From: Streptomyces sp. 3214.6
GTDB lineage: Bacteria; Actinomycetota; Actinomycetes; Streptomycetales; Streptomycetaceae
Length of the DNA: 64,000 bases
Direction of reading: 5' to 3'
Assembly: GCF_900129855.1 (NCBI RefSeq)
Contig: NZ_LT670819.1
Location: 2,108,001-2,172,000, forward strand
How positions within the stretch are numbered: position 1 is the first letter of the stretch; each line of letters begins with the position of its first letter. The notes below the pieces were generated by a model that worked only from the letters and a program-made list of their open reading frames with translations, was not told the origin of the DNA and searched no databases. Below are positions 9,106 through 17,303 of this stretch, in pieces. The position numbers and the translations under genes are program-made.

Positions 9106-9848
9106 TGAACATAGCCAGTCCCGCTGCGACAGGTCAAGAAGCCCGGGTCAGAGGGCTGCGGCACCGAACTGATCAAACAGCGCGATGTGGCCGATACGCC
9201 CCGGGCCGTGCACTGGAGACGTCCATCGGAATACCAAGTCCCAGTCAAAAGCAGTACAACGCCGATGCGTGAATTGCCGTGGTCGATTCACCTCCGGCCA
9301 CCACGGAGGCGAGGATTCCGCTCGGCGCGCGGAAGCAAGGCGTTGATTCTCGGCCAGTCGGCGGACCGCTTCGGTGAGATCGTCGGCGGGGAGCAGCTCG
9401 CCGACGGCTCGTGTGGTGGGGGGCGCGCCCGTCGCGGTGTGCAGCGCGGGGAGCACCCACCTCGGCGGGGGACGGAGGCGGGCTGCCATGGGACGGCCGG
9501 AGCACGCGCTCGCGGCGGGGCACGGCGACCCGTACGCCGATGCGCCGGGCCGTGCCCGGAGATCGGACGCGGACGCGGACAGCGGGGATCTGCCTGGTGG
9601 CCGCCGGGGTGGGGACAGCGGAGCCCAGCCGTTTCGTGCGAGCCCGTATGCCGCACGAGACCGCGAGACCGACGAGACCGCGAGACCGACGAGACCGCGA
9701 GACCGCGAGGCGGTGCTGGTTGGGGAGCTGTCGGCCCGGGTCGGCGGGACACGTCGCTGTGTTGCTGGGGGCCGAGGGTTCTCCTCGGCCGGCTCACGCA
9801 TGATCGAGGGCGTCCGCCGCCTGGGTGGGGGCGCCCGGTTCCGCTACC
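9106..9848. other. intergenic stretch with no recognisable gene
   Basis: About 740 bases upstream of the TetR stop codon. All frames give Arg/Pro/Ser-rich translations without family resemblance, apart from a short protein-like run 'LLPADDLTEAVRRLAENQRL' on the minus strand near 9330-9420 that may be a gene fragment. A 17-bp tandem repeat lies inside. Together with 7114-7832 and 8439-9105 this makes the regulatory zone look decayed. Confidence 0.5.
9657..9710 (+). repeat. 17-bp tandem repeat, about 3.1 copies
   Basis: The unit GAGACCGCGAGACCGAC is repeated head to tail at 9657, 9674 and 9691, the last copy diverging at its final base. Each unit is itself built from the shorter GAGACCG block. 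No gene spans it convincingly. It is probably slippage-prone DNA. Confidence 0.85.
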
Positions 9849-10523
9849 TCAGTTCCCCACCCCCCGGCCGGGGAGTGACACCGCCCCTGCTTCCTCCTGC
9901 ACCGGCCGGACCTCCTGGAGGCGGCAGAGCCCTTCGATGAAGATGTTCAACCCGTAGTCGAACCGTTCCGCCGGATCCGCGTCCGTCAGCGAGTCGAGTG
10001 CCGCCGCATACTGCGGTGACACATCGACGTTGAGCCCCTGGGTGCGGACTCGCCAGTCATGGTCGGGCGGCAACCGCAGCTGGGCCTGTTCCTCGATGGT
10101 GTGGCCGAGCACGTAGTAGAAGATGGCGAAGCTGACCCAGCCCGCCTGGGCGGGGGCCAGACCCGCCCGGCAGAGCACCTGGACCGCCGTGTCCGAGCCG
10201 ATGACCGTGTTGGCTCCGGGTGCGAACGTGCCGGCAACCACCCGAGCGCCGTCGCGACGGCTGAGCAAGGCCGCGCGGAGCCGGCTGCCGACGATCCGGA
10301 TCTGCTCCGGCCAGGAGACGTCGGGCAACGGGTCGCCGACGCCTTCGACGATCTTGTCGGCCACCGCGTCGAGCAAGGCCTCCTTGTTCTCGAAGTGCCG
10401 ATACAGGGCGCCGCCTTGCACGTTGAGCGATGCGCCGAGCTTGCGCATCGTGAGCTGGTCCAGGCCCTCGGCGTCGAGAAGGCGCAGCGCTTCCTCGACC
10501 ACGTCGGCTTTGCGCAGCGGCAT
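9849..10523 (-). CDS. TetR/AcrR family repressor of the adjacent MFS exporter
   Basis: 224-aa TetR protein. The N-terminal helix-turn-helix is clear ('LTMRKLGASLNVQGGALYRHFENKEALLDAVADKI', about residues 24-58). The ligand-binding part ('FYYVLGHTIEEQAQ', 'FDYGLNIFIEGLCRL') resembles the TetR_C_1 group that includes tetracycline repressors. The ATG at 10523 follows a GGGAGAGCC site. It is divergent from the DHA2 exporter at 10636, with two abutting palindromes between them, so it most likely represses both genes and is released by an exported compound. Whether the inducer is the cluster product is unknown. Confidence 0.9.
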   Translation of the reverse strand: MPLRKADVVEEALRLLDAEGLDQLTMRKLGASLNVQGGALYRHFENKEALLDAVADKIVEGVGDPLPDVSWPEQIRIVGSRLRAALLSRRDGARVVAGTFAPGANTVIGSDTAVQVLCRAGLAPAQAGWVSFAIFYYVLGHTIEEQAQLRLPPDHDWRVRTQGLNVDVSPQYAAALDSLTDADPAERFDYGLNIFIEGLCRLQEVRPVQEEAGAVSLPGRGVGN

Positions 10524-10564
10524 CGGCTCTCCCTCGATTGACACCCTCCGGACAGCATTGTAGC

Positions 10565-10594
10565 GTGAACAGCGTTCACGTGAACGGTGTTCAC
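10565..10594. promoter_or_regulatory. double palindromic TetR operator
   Basis: Two abutting 15-bp palindromes, GTGAACAGCGTTCAC (10565-10579) and GTGAACGGTGTTCAC (10580-10594), followed by an ATGAAC half site. They occupy the 112-bp gap between the divergent TetR and exporter genes. Perfect 6-bp arms and 15-bp spacing suggest two repressor dimers side by side. Confidence 0.8.
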
Positions 10595-10635
10595 ATGAAC
10601 TCGATTCAGTCGCGATCAGCCACTGAGGAGACTCC

Positions 10636-12114
10636 ATGTCTGAGCCACGAGTCGCGTCCGCACCCCCTGTTCTCCGGCCGAATCTGCCACTGGGCGTCGT
10701 CGTGGCGATGTCCTGCCTCGCCCTGTTCATGGTCGTGCTCGACGCCACCATCGTCACCGTGGCCCTGCCGGACATGCGCACCGGGCTGAACCTGTCGAAC
10801 GACCAGCAGCAGTGGGTCGTCAGCGGCTACCTGCTCACCCTGGGCGGCTTCCTGCTCCTGGCGGCCAGGGCCGGCGACCTCTTCGGGCACAAACGGGTGT
10901 TCCTGTTCGGGGTGGTCGTCTTCACCGCCGCCAGTCTGATCGGCGGCCTGGCATCCGACGCGGCCGTTCTGATCACGGCCCGGATCGCGCAGGGCGCCGG
11001 CGCTGCCGCGATGGCCCCCACCAGCCTGAGTCTCATCACCGCCAGCCACACCGACGAACACGAGCGCGAGCGCGCCCTGGCGCTGTGGAGCATGATGGGC
11101 GGGATCGCAGGCCTGATCGGCGTGGTCCTCGGCGGAGTGCTCACCGCCGAGCTGAACTGGCGCTGGGTGCTGTTCGTCAACGTCCCCCCGGGCGTCGCCC
11201 TGTTGGTCACCGGCGTGCTGTTCCTGCTGCCTTCGGCCAACACCGAGCGGACCCGGCTCGACCTGCCCGGCGCCCTCTGCGTCACCCTCGGAGTCGGTGC
11301 GCTGACCTACGGGCTCTCGGAGGCCTCCGCCAAGGGCTGGGGTTCGCCGAGCGTCGTGCTCCCGCTGGTCGCGGCCGTGGTCCTCATCGCCCTCTTCCTG
11401 GTGGCCGAGGCCAGGAGCTCCCACCCGCTCATCCCGCTCGACCTGATCCGGCCGCGGACCCTGCGGATCGCGAACCTGCTGATGTTCTTCCTGGGCGTGA
11501 CGCTGACCGCCCTGCTCTTCTTCCTCTCGCTCTACTGCCAGCAGGTCCTCGGCTACAGCGCGCTGCGCACCGGCATGGCCATGCTGCCCATCACCGTCAT
11601 CTTCATCGTCGGCGGCATCACCTCCCGGGTGCTCACGCCCAAGGTCGGCCCCCGCCGCATGCTGGTGGTCGGCGGCCTCATCGCCACCGCGGGCATCGCC
11701 TGGCTGACCACCATCCCCTCCCATCCCGCCTACGTGACCCACATCCTCGGCCCGAACGTGGTCGGCGGGTTCGGCGTCAGCCTCATGCTGCTCGCCGTCA
11801 CCATCAGCGGCACCACCGATGTGGATCCCAAGAACGCCGGCGCCGCCTCCGGGCTGCTCAACACGTCCCGTCAGATCGGCGGAGCGATCGGTCTTGCCGT
11901 GCTCGTGAACGTCGCGTCCAGCGTGACCCGCAACGCGAGCCACGACAGCAGCCACCTCGACGCGCTGGTCCAGGGCTACCGCGTCGCGTTCCTCGTCAAC
12001 GCGGGTCTCATGCTCGTCGCCGCGCTGGCCGCTCTGGCACTGCCGGCCATGGCACCGGGCAAGCAGACAACCGATGAAGCCCTCCAGGGCCGGCCGGCGA
12101 CCACCCGACCGTAA
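10636..12114 (+). CDS. DHA2-family MFS drug exporter
   Basis: 492-aa integral membrane protein with many hydrophobic segments (14 are usual for DHA2). It carries 'MVVLDATIVTVALPDM', the first-helix signature (LDxTIVNVALP) of EmrB/QacA-type proton-driven multidrug exporters, and a motif A-like 'GDLFGHKRVFLFG' loop. The ATG at 10636 has GAGGAGACTCC upstream. It is divergently transcribed from its probable TetR repressor and closed by a strong hairpin at 12137-12177. It may export or give resistance to the cluster product, but such pairs are also common outside clusters. Confidence 0.9.
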   Translation: MSEPRVASAPPVLRPNLPLGVVVAMSCLALFMVVLDATIVTVALPDMRTGLNLSNDQQQWVVSGYLLTLGGFLLLAARAGDLFGHKRVFLFGVVVFTAASLIGGLASDAAVLITARIAQGAGAAAMAPTSLSLITASHTDEHERERALALWSMMGGIAGLIGVVLGGVLTAELNWRWVLFVNVPPGVALLVTGVLFLLPSANTERTRLDLPGALCVTLGVGALTYGLSEASAKGWGSPSVVLPLVAAVVLIALFLVAEARSSHPLIPLDLIRPRTLRIANLLMFFLGVTLTALLFFLSLYCQQVLGYSALRTGMAMLPITVIFIVGGITSRVLTPKVGPRRMLVVGGLIATAGIAWLTTIPSHPAYVTHILGPNVVGGFGVSLMLLAVTISGTTDVDPKNAGAASGLLNTSRQIGGAIGLAVLVNVASSVTRNASHDSSHLDALVQGYRVAFLVNAGLMLVAALAALALPAMAPGKQTTDEALQGRPATTRP

Positions 12115-12136
12115 CCACGAGAACCTCACCCGCGCG

Positions 12137-12177
12137 GCGCGCCCATGGCCATGTCTCAGGCATGGCCATGGGCGCGC
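12137..12177 (+). terminator. strong hairpin terminator after the MFS gene
   Basis: A perfect 17-bp inverted repeat (12137-12153 with 12161-12177) with a 7-base loop TCTCAGG, starting 23 bases after the exporter stop. No U-tract follows, as is common in high-GC actinobacteria. It separates the exporter from the biosynthetic operon. Confidence 0.8.
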
Positions 12178-12455
12178 TCGGCAGCTACCGCGGACACTGC
12201 TCGACCCGGATCGGCGTGCCGCCGGATCTGGCCGAAGATCGCCTCCCTGGCACTTGACTTTCTGCCGCGGAGGTCATCGCTCACCATGACCGGCGACACT
12301 CTCCAACCCGCGGCCCGACAAGCTTCGGCTACGACTGTTCTCAGCCACGCTCGATTCGTCACCGCCGCCGCCGCTCGACCCCGGACCGGCATTCGGCACC
12401 GGACAAACGCGGGGCCCGCTCGGCGAACTGCGCGTACCTCCGGCGCGACGGCCCA

Positions 12456-12497
12456 ATAGGGGTTGCCGACCGCTGGATAGGGGTTGCCGATAGGGGT
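12456..12497 (+). promoter_or_regulatory. direct repeats ATAGGGGTTGCCGA upstream of the halogenase operon
   Basis: ATAGGGGTTGCCGA occurs exactly at 12456-12469 and 12477-12490, and a third partial copy ATAGGGGT at 12490-12497, spaced 21 and 13 bp. The block lies 140-180 bp before the halogenase start, just upstream of an A/T-rich stretch with a TATATT -10-like hexamer at 12534-12539. The TAGGGGT core recurs at 36300-36349 before another biosynthetic operon. Candidate activator binding boxes. Otherwise I see no gene between 12178 and 12637. Confidence 0.6.
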
Positions 12498-12637
12498 AAT
12501 CCATCGGTAACTTTTTTTCTCGGTTCTTCGTCTTATATTCCGGCGCTGCGGCCACCGAGCCCGCCGGCGGCCGCAGTTTCCAGCCTTATGCCGCTCTGAG
12601 CGACGCCTTCGAGCGAGATTAGGATCGAGGAGAAAAC

Positions 12638-13594
12638 ATGGCCCGTACGAAAACCTTCGCGCTGACCCCCGAAGAGCTGAAGCAGTTCGCTCGCGATGGC
12701 TACATCGGCCCTTTCGACCTCTACACCGAAGAAGAGATGGAAGGGCATCTCAGGGCGACCAGGCCGAAGCTACTCAGGACCAAAACGTCCATTTATCACG
12801 AGGGGCAGACGGAATCCGGAAACACAAACCTGGCGGCCAGTTACGACCGCCATCTCGACATCGACTTTCTCGCCGAGCACGTCACGAGGCCGGAGATCGT
12901 GGACAGGGTGTCGAGCATCCTCGGGCCCGACACGCTCTGCTGGCGCACCGAGCTCTTCCCGAAGTATCCGGGTGACGAGGGAACGGACTGGCACCAGGCG
13001 GACAACTTCTCCAGCGTCGACGGTTCGAAGCACCCGCACATCGTGTGGCCGGAGGACGCGGAGTTCGGGGGCACCATAACCGCCTGGACCGCTTTCACGG
13101 AGGCGTCGGTCAAGAATGGCTGCCTTCAGTTCATCCCGGGCACCCACACGTCGATGAATTACGATGAGTCAAAGATCATGGAATACAATCCGGACATCAT
13201 CAACCAGGTAGAGAAGGACGGCGTCAAGCGCGGGCTCTTCGGCTACGACTACCGGCAGTTGCAGAAGGATCCGGACTGGACTCCCGACGAGTCGAAGGCC
13301 GTCTCCCAGGTCATGCGCCAGGGCCAGTTCATTCTCTTCTGGTCGACGCTCATGCACGCGTCTCATCCGCACAGCGGCGAAACCGACCAGATGCGGCTCG
13401 GCTTCGCCTCCCGTTACCTGCCGACGCAGGTCCAGGTCTACCCGTACTCCGACGAGCTCCAGGAATTCGGTGCGCGGGCGAGCCTTGAGAAATATGGCTG
13501 CGTATTGGTGTCCGGCGAGGACCGATACGGCCACAATCGATTTGTTGAGAGCACTGTCAACGGATTCCGCTTCCCGGTGCACCAGGAGAAATGA
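12638..13594 (+). CDS. SyrB2-type non-heme Fe(II)/2-oxoglutarate halogenase
   Basis: 318-aa enzyme closely resembling SyrB2/CmaB, which chlorinate unactivated carbons of amino acids bound to a carrier protein. The metal site reads 'TDWHQADNF' with His119 and Ala121. The Ala replaces the Asp/Glu of hydroxylases and leaves room for chloride. The distal ligand is His240 ('[13 protein letters not shown]') and the 2-oxoglutarate Arg is in '[10 protein letters not shown]' (R254). '[15 protein letters not shown]' and '[10 protein letters not shown]' are also family signatures. The start has GAGGAG ten bases upstream. First gene of the operon with PCP, thioesterase and adenylation protein, the expected partners. 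The substrate is inferred to be the aliphatic amino acid activated by the protein at 14635. Confidence 0.93.
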   Translation: MARTKTFALTPEELKQFARDGYIGPFDLYTEEEMEGHLRATRPKLLRTKTSIYHEGQTESGNTNLAASYDRHLDIDFLAEHVTRPEIVDRVSSILGPDTLCWRTELFPKYPGDEGTDWHQADNFSSVDGSKHPHIVWPEDAEFGGTITAWTAFTEASVKNGCLQFIPGTHTSMNYDESKIMEYNPDIINQVEKDGVKRGLFGYDYRQLQKDPDWTPDESKAVSQVMRQGQFILFWSTLMHASHPHSGETDQMRLGFASRYLPTQVQVYPYSDELQEFGARASLEKYGCVLVSGEDRYGHNRFVESTVNGFRFPVHQEK

Positions 13595-13597
13595 CAA

Positions 13598-13873
13598 ATG
13601 AGCGAGACGGACAACCGAATGACGTCGGAAACACTGCTGGTATGGGTCGTCGACGAGTGCAAGCAGCTCGGCCTGCGGGTGACGGGCGGCGAGGACGACT
13701 TCTTCGAAGCCGGCGGCACATCGCTCACTGCGGTGAAGCTGATCGAGCGGGCGGAACGAGAGTTCGGCGACGACTCGCTTCCCGCTGACGAACTGTTCAC
13801 CGAGAGCCGCGTCACGGACATCGTGGCCAGCATCCAGCGGAACAGCAAGCACGCTGACGCGGCGTCGGACTAG
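13598..13873 (+). CDS. free-standing peptidyl carrier protein
   Basis: 91-aa carrier protein with the phosphopantetheine site in 'DDFFEAGGTSLTAVKLIERA'; the Ser of GGTSL is the attachment residue. Three bases separate the halogenase stop from its ATG, and GGAGAA overlaps the end of the halogenase. By analogy with SyrB1/CmaD-type systems it should hold the aminoacyl thioester while the halogenase acts. Both stand-alone adenylation proteins in this region (14635 and 18816) lack a carrier domain, so this PCP could serve either or both. Confidence 0.9.
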   Translation: MSETDNRMTSETLLVWVVDECKQLGLRVTGGEDDFFEAGGTSLTAVKLIERAEREFGDDSLPADELFTESRVTDIVASIQRNSKHADAASD

Positions 13874-13883
13874 CAGGGTCGGC

Positions 13884-14642
13884 GTGGCGGCAACGGCCGA
13901 CAAGTGGGTGATGACCCTCAAGGCGGCGACGGCAGAGCCGGTCAGCACATTGTTCTGCTTTCCCTACGCGGGCGGGAGCCCCGAGACGTTCCGTGCCTGG
14001 TGTGACGGGATCGCGGACGACGTGGAGTTGGTGTGCGTGGTGCTCCCCGGCCGGGGACGCCGGCTCAAGGAACCACGCTACGACCGGTGGCAGCCCCTGG
14101 TGGACGATGTCTTCGAGGCGCTGTCGCCGTATCTGAACCGCCGCCACGCCTTCTACGGCCACAGTTTCGGTGGGCGGCTGGCCTACGAGCTGTCTCATCT
14201 GGCCACGGCCGAGTACCCGGGAAAGACGCGTCGGCTGTTCGTTTCCGGCTGCCGGAGCCCGGATGTGCCGCAGCTGCGCCCTTATATGCATCGGATGACG
14301 GAGAGCGATTTCCGCGATGCGGTGGCGAAGATGGGCGGCACCCCGGCGGAGCTCTTCGAACAGGAGGCGCTGATGCGCCTCCTCCTGCCGACGGTGCGAA
14401 GCGAAATCCACCTCGCCGAAATATGGGATCACCGCCACGCCACCGGCGTGGATGTTCCCATCACCGCGATATACAGCCTGGATGATGCGATCGACAGCTG
14501 GAGAACCATGCGCGGCTGGCACAGGTTCACCAAGCAGCATTGCGAGCTGATCGAAGTCCCCGGCGGACACTTCTTCGTGGACAGCCACCCGGAGCACGTA
14601 ACAAGAATCGTCAACACACGGCTGGGGAACCTGAATGGATAA
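13884..14642 (+). CDS. type II thioesterase
   Basis: 252-aa alpha/beta hydrolase of the GrsT/RifR type: 'LFCFPYAGGSPETFRAW' opening, nucleophile Ser94 in 'FYGHSFGGRLAYEL', catalytic His in 'VPGGHFFVD'. Such enzymes clear misprimed carrier proteins or release free chlorinated amino acid (compare CmaT in coronamic acid assembly). The GTG start has AGCAGGG upstream; an ATG 27 bases later is possible. Its end overlaps the adenylation gene by eight bases, so the two are probably translated together. Confidence 0.9.
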   Translation: MAATADKWVMTLKAATAEPVSTLFCFPYAGGSPETFRAWCDGIADDVELVCVVLPGRGRRLKEPRYDRWQPLVDDVFEALSPYLNRRHAFYGHSFGGRLAYELSHLATAEYPGKTRRLFVSGCRSPDVPQLRPYMHRMTESDFRDAVAKMGGTPAELFEQEALMRLLLPTVRSEIHLAEIWDHRHATGVDVPITAIYSLDDAIDSWRTMRGWHRFTKQHCELIEVPGGHFFVDSHPEHVTRIVNTRLGNLNG

Positions 14643-16215
14643 GATCGCCCTCTCCGAAGAGGCTCTGTCTGTTCATCAGAAGATCAACAGGACTGATGCT
14701 GTTCATCCGGTGGAGAGCCTGAAGGAGCTCTTCGAAGGCGCCGCCGGCCGTCATCCCGACTCCGTCGCCCTCGTCCATCAGGAGCGCAAGCTCACGTACC
14801 GCGAGCTCAACGGCCTGGCGAACAGCCTGAGCGTGCGGCTCCGCGAGGCCGGAGTACAGCCTGGCCAGGTCGTGGGACTGTGCGTCAGGCGCTCGCCGGA
14901 GATGATCATCGCAATGCTGGCGATCATCAAGTGCGGCGCCACCTACCTCCCGTTCGACCGCACCTGGCCGGATGAACGCCTGAGCGGGATATTCGGCCAG
15001 GCCGACTGCACGACCCTGCTCACCGACGCGTCCGGCGAAATGACGGTCCGCTTCGAGAGCATGCAGGTGATTCCCGTCGACCCGCACACTCTGAACGCGG
15101 ACGAGAAGAATCCTGACCTGCGGGTCCAGCCGGACTCCATCGCCTACATCGTCTTCACGTCGGGATCGACAGGATCCCCCAAAGGCGTGCCGATCCGGCA
15201 TGAGGGCGTCGTTCGCCTGGTGTTCAACGCCTGCTTCGTCGCCCTCGACGAGAATTCCGTCATCCCGCAGTTGGCGTCGATATTCTTCGACGCCGCGGTC
15301 TTCGAGATCTGGGGAGCGCTGCTGCACGGCGGGACGTGCGTGCTCTACCCGTCAGATTTCATCCGGCTGTCGGAACTGAAGCGGGTCGTGCGGCAGAACG
15401 GCGTCACGGCGATCTTTGTGACGACGGCACTGTTCAATGTGATAGTCGATGAGGCGCCCAGCACCCTGGATTCCGTGCAGACAATCCTCACGGGCGGCGA
15501 GGCGCATTCCCTGAGGCACATGGAAGACGCACGGGGCCATTACGGGAACGACAAGATAGTGAGCGTGTACGGGCCGACCGAGTGTTCGGTGTTCGCCACG
15601 TATTATCCCGTTCGGCATTCCGTCCTGGGGATGTCCGCGCTCCCGATCGGATTGCCCATTCAGAATACGTCTCTCTATGTCGTCCGGGACGGAGCGCTGT
15701 GCGCCCCCGGCGAGACCGGAGAGGTGTGCCTGGCGGGACCGGGGCTGTCGCCCGGCTATCTCGGCATGCTTGAGCTGACGAAAAAGAAATATGTCGAATA
15801 CGACATCAATGGCGACAAGGTGCGGCTCTACCACACCGGAGACCGCGGATTCTTCCGGGAAGACGGAAATGTCGTCTTCCAGGGGCGGCTGGACGATCAG
15901 GTGAAGGTCAACGGTTTCCGGATCGAGCTCGGCGAAATCGCGCACTTCATGAATGAGGTTCCGTACGTCAAGCAAAGCTATGTCACCACCGGCGAGAAGG
16001 AGTCCGGCGAGAAGGTCGTGGTGGCGTTCGTGGTCCCCGCCGGCGAGGACTGCACACCCCAGGCGTGCCGCGACCATCTGGTCACGAAGGTTCCCAGCTA
16101 CATGCTGCCCGGGGAGATTCATGTCTGCGACAGTCTGCCGCTGACCGGATCGGGCAAGGTGGACCGGAGAGCGCTTCTGTCACAACGGAATTACCAGGAC
16201 GCCCCCAAGTCGTAG
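14635..16215 (+). CDS. stand-alone NRPS adenylation protein, aliphatic amino acid code
   Basis: 526-aa adenylation protein without carrier or condensation domain. Core motifs: A3 'YIVFTSGSTGSPKG', A5 'YGPTE', A7 'YHTGDRG', A8 'GRLDDQVKVNGFRIELGEI', A10 'LTGSGKVDRRAL'. By-eye specificity code: D-A-F-F-L-G-V-V-F-K, close to Ile-type codes and unlike the Thr code of SyrB1. It should activate an Ile/Val-like amino acid and load the PCP encoded at 13598 for halogenation. It overlaps the thioesterase gene. Third codon positions carry more A/T than in most of the cluster. Confidence 0.9.
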   Translation: MDKIALSEEALSVHQKINRTDAVHPVESLKELFEGAAGRHPDSVALVHQERKLTYRELNGLANSLSVRLREAGVQPGQVVGLCVRRSPEMIIAMLAIIKCGATYLPFDRTWPDERLSGIFGQADCTTLLTDASGEMTVRFESMQVIPVDPHTLNADEKNPDLRVQPDSIAYIVFTSGSTGSPKGVPIRHEGVVRLVFNACFVALDENSVIPQLASIFFDAAVFEIWGALLHGGTCVLYPSDFIRLSELKRVVRQNGVTAIFVTTALFNVIVDEAPSTLDSVQTILTGGEAHSLRHMEDARGHYGNDKIVSVYGPTECSVFATYYPVRHSVLGMSALPIGLPIQNTSLYVVRDGALCAPGETGEVCLAGPGLSPGYLGMLELTKKKYVEYDINGDKVRLYHTGDRGFFREDGNVVFQGRLDDQVKVNGFRIELGEIAHFMNEVPYVKQSYVTTGEKESGEKVVVAFVVPAGEDCTPQACRDHLVTKVPSYMLPGEIHVCDSLPLTGSGKVDRRALLSQRNYQDAPKS

Positions 16216-16271
16216 TGACCGGGCCCACGCGCGGAAATCCAGAATGAAGACGAGAGAAGGGCAAGGATCCA

Positions 16272-17285
16272 GTGACAGCGACCGAGCTGAGTATCAAGGC
16301 GGCGACCCTCCGGCTTCCGTCGGGCAAAGAAGGTCCTGCGGACGGTGAGCTCAGCTCAGCGGATATCGAACGCATCGGCGTGACGGAACTGTATGTCGCT
16401 CCGGACGATACAGCGCCGCCGCAGATGGCTGCGCTGGCCGCGAAAGACGTTCTGAAGTCGAGCGGAGTCGAGCCTGCCGCCATAGGCTGCCTGGTTCATT
16501 CCTTCAGTTACCACCAGGGCTTCGACATGTGGTCGCCGGCGCACTACATCGCCAACCAGGCCGGGATCATCGACGCGCTCCCCGTCAATGTCCAGCAACT
16601 CTGCAACGGCGGCGCCGTGGCGCTGCAACTCGCGGCCAAGTGGCTGGTCGCCACCCCTGAGGCGGGCGCGGCTCTCGTCACGGCCGCGGACCGCTTCTGC
16701 GCACCGGGATTCGATCGATGGGCAAGCGACGACGACGCGGCCTACTCGGACTCGGCGACCGCGGTCCTGCTCGGTCGGTCCGGTGAGGGCAGCGACTTTC
16801 TCCATCTGCGTTCGCTGGAGATGGAGACGGACACCGAGTGGGAATTCCAGATGCGCGGCGACGACGAGTTCACCTCCGTGCCACTGGGGCACGGCACTCC
16901 GATCGACCTCCGGCGCGCCAACAAGGCGTTCAGGGAGTCCGGTGCGGCAGCACGTATGGTCAAGCTCAGCGTTCCCAAGCTGTTTGGGCTTGTCCTGCGG
17001 GCTCTGCGGACGGCGAATGTCGAACCCAAGGACATCAGCTGCATTGCGCTGCCGCGTCTCACCAGGACCATGCGCGAGGGCATGTTCAAGCCGGCCATCA
17101 GTGAAGTCATCGGAGGAAACCCCCGCTATCTCGAGTGCAGCACCGGCTGCCTCGGGGCCGGAGACTTCCTCGCGAACCTGGTGGACATCGAGGCCGGCCT
17201 CAACCCGGGCGAATTCGGGATGCTCATCCAGGGCACCGGCGGATACACGTTCACGTGTTCCGTGGTCCAGGCCCCCGTGAAATAA
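16272..17285 (+). CDS. KAS III (FabH)-like protein, probable cysteine acyltransferase
   Basis: 337-aa thiolase-fold protein. The active-site Cys111 is present ('VNVQQLCNGGAVALQLA'). The FabH catalytic His and Asn are not recognisable: the His region reads 'IALPRLTRTM' (Pro261 at the His position) and the C-terminal motif reads 'STGCLGAGDF'. The latter resembles the GHLGxxD motif of KAS III-like acyltransferases (DpsC, CerJ) with Cys for His and Asp298 kept. Decarboxylative condensation is therefore unlikely; acyl transfer through Cys111 is more plausible. The GTG at 16272 follows AAGGATCCA. It lies between the amino-acid halogenation genes and an aminotransferase. Confidence 0.8.
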   Translation: MTATELSIKAATLRLPSGKEGPADGELSSADIERIGVTELYVAPDDTAPPQMAALAAKDVLKSSGVEPAAIGCLVHSFSYHQGFDMWSPAHYIANQAGIIDALPVNVQQLCNGGAVALQLAAKWLVATPEAGAALVTAADRFCAPGFDRWASDDDAAYSDSATAVLLGRSGEGSDFLHLRSLEMETDTEWEFQMRGDDEFTSVPLGHGTPIDLRRANKAFRESGAAARMVKLSVPKLFGLVLRALRTANVEPKDISCIALPRLTRTMREGMFKPAISEVIGGNPRYLECSTGCLGAGDFLANLVDIEAGLNPGEFGMLIQGTGGYTFTCSVVQAPVK

Positions 17286-17303
17286 CGCGGGAAACGGGGA
17301 GAC

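Noticed and set aside
9657..9710. Short repeats as a CRISPR array
   Set aside because: Units are 17 bp and contiguous with no spacers, and no cas genes are present.
13598..13873. MbtH-like protein for the A domains
   Set aside because: The small protein has a GGTSL phosphopantetheine site and no MbtH sequence features; I found no MbtH gene in the window.
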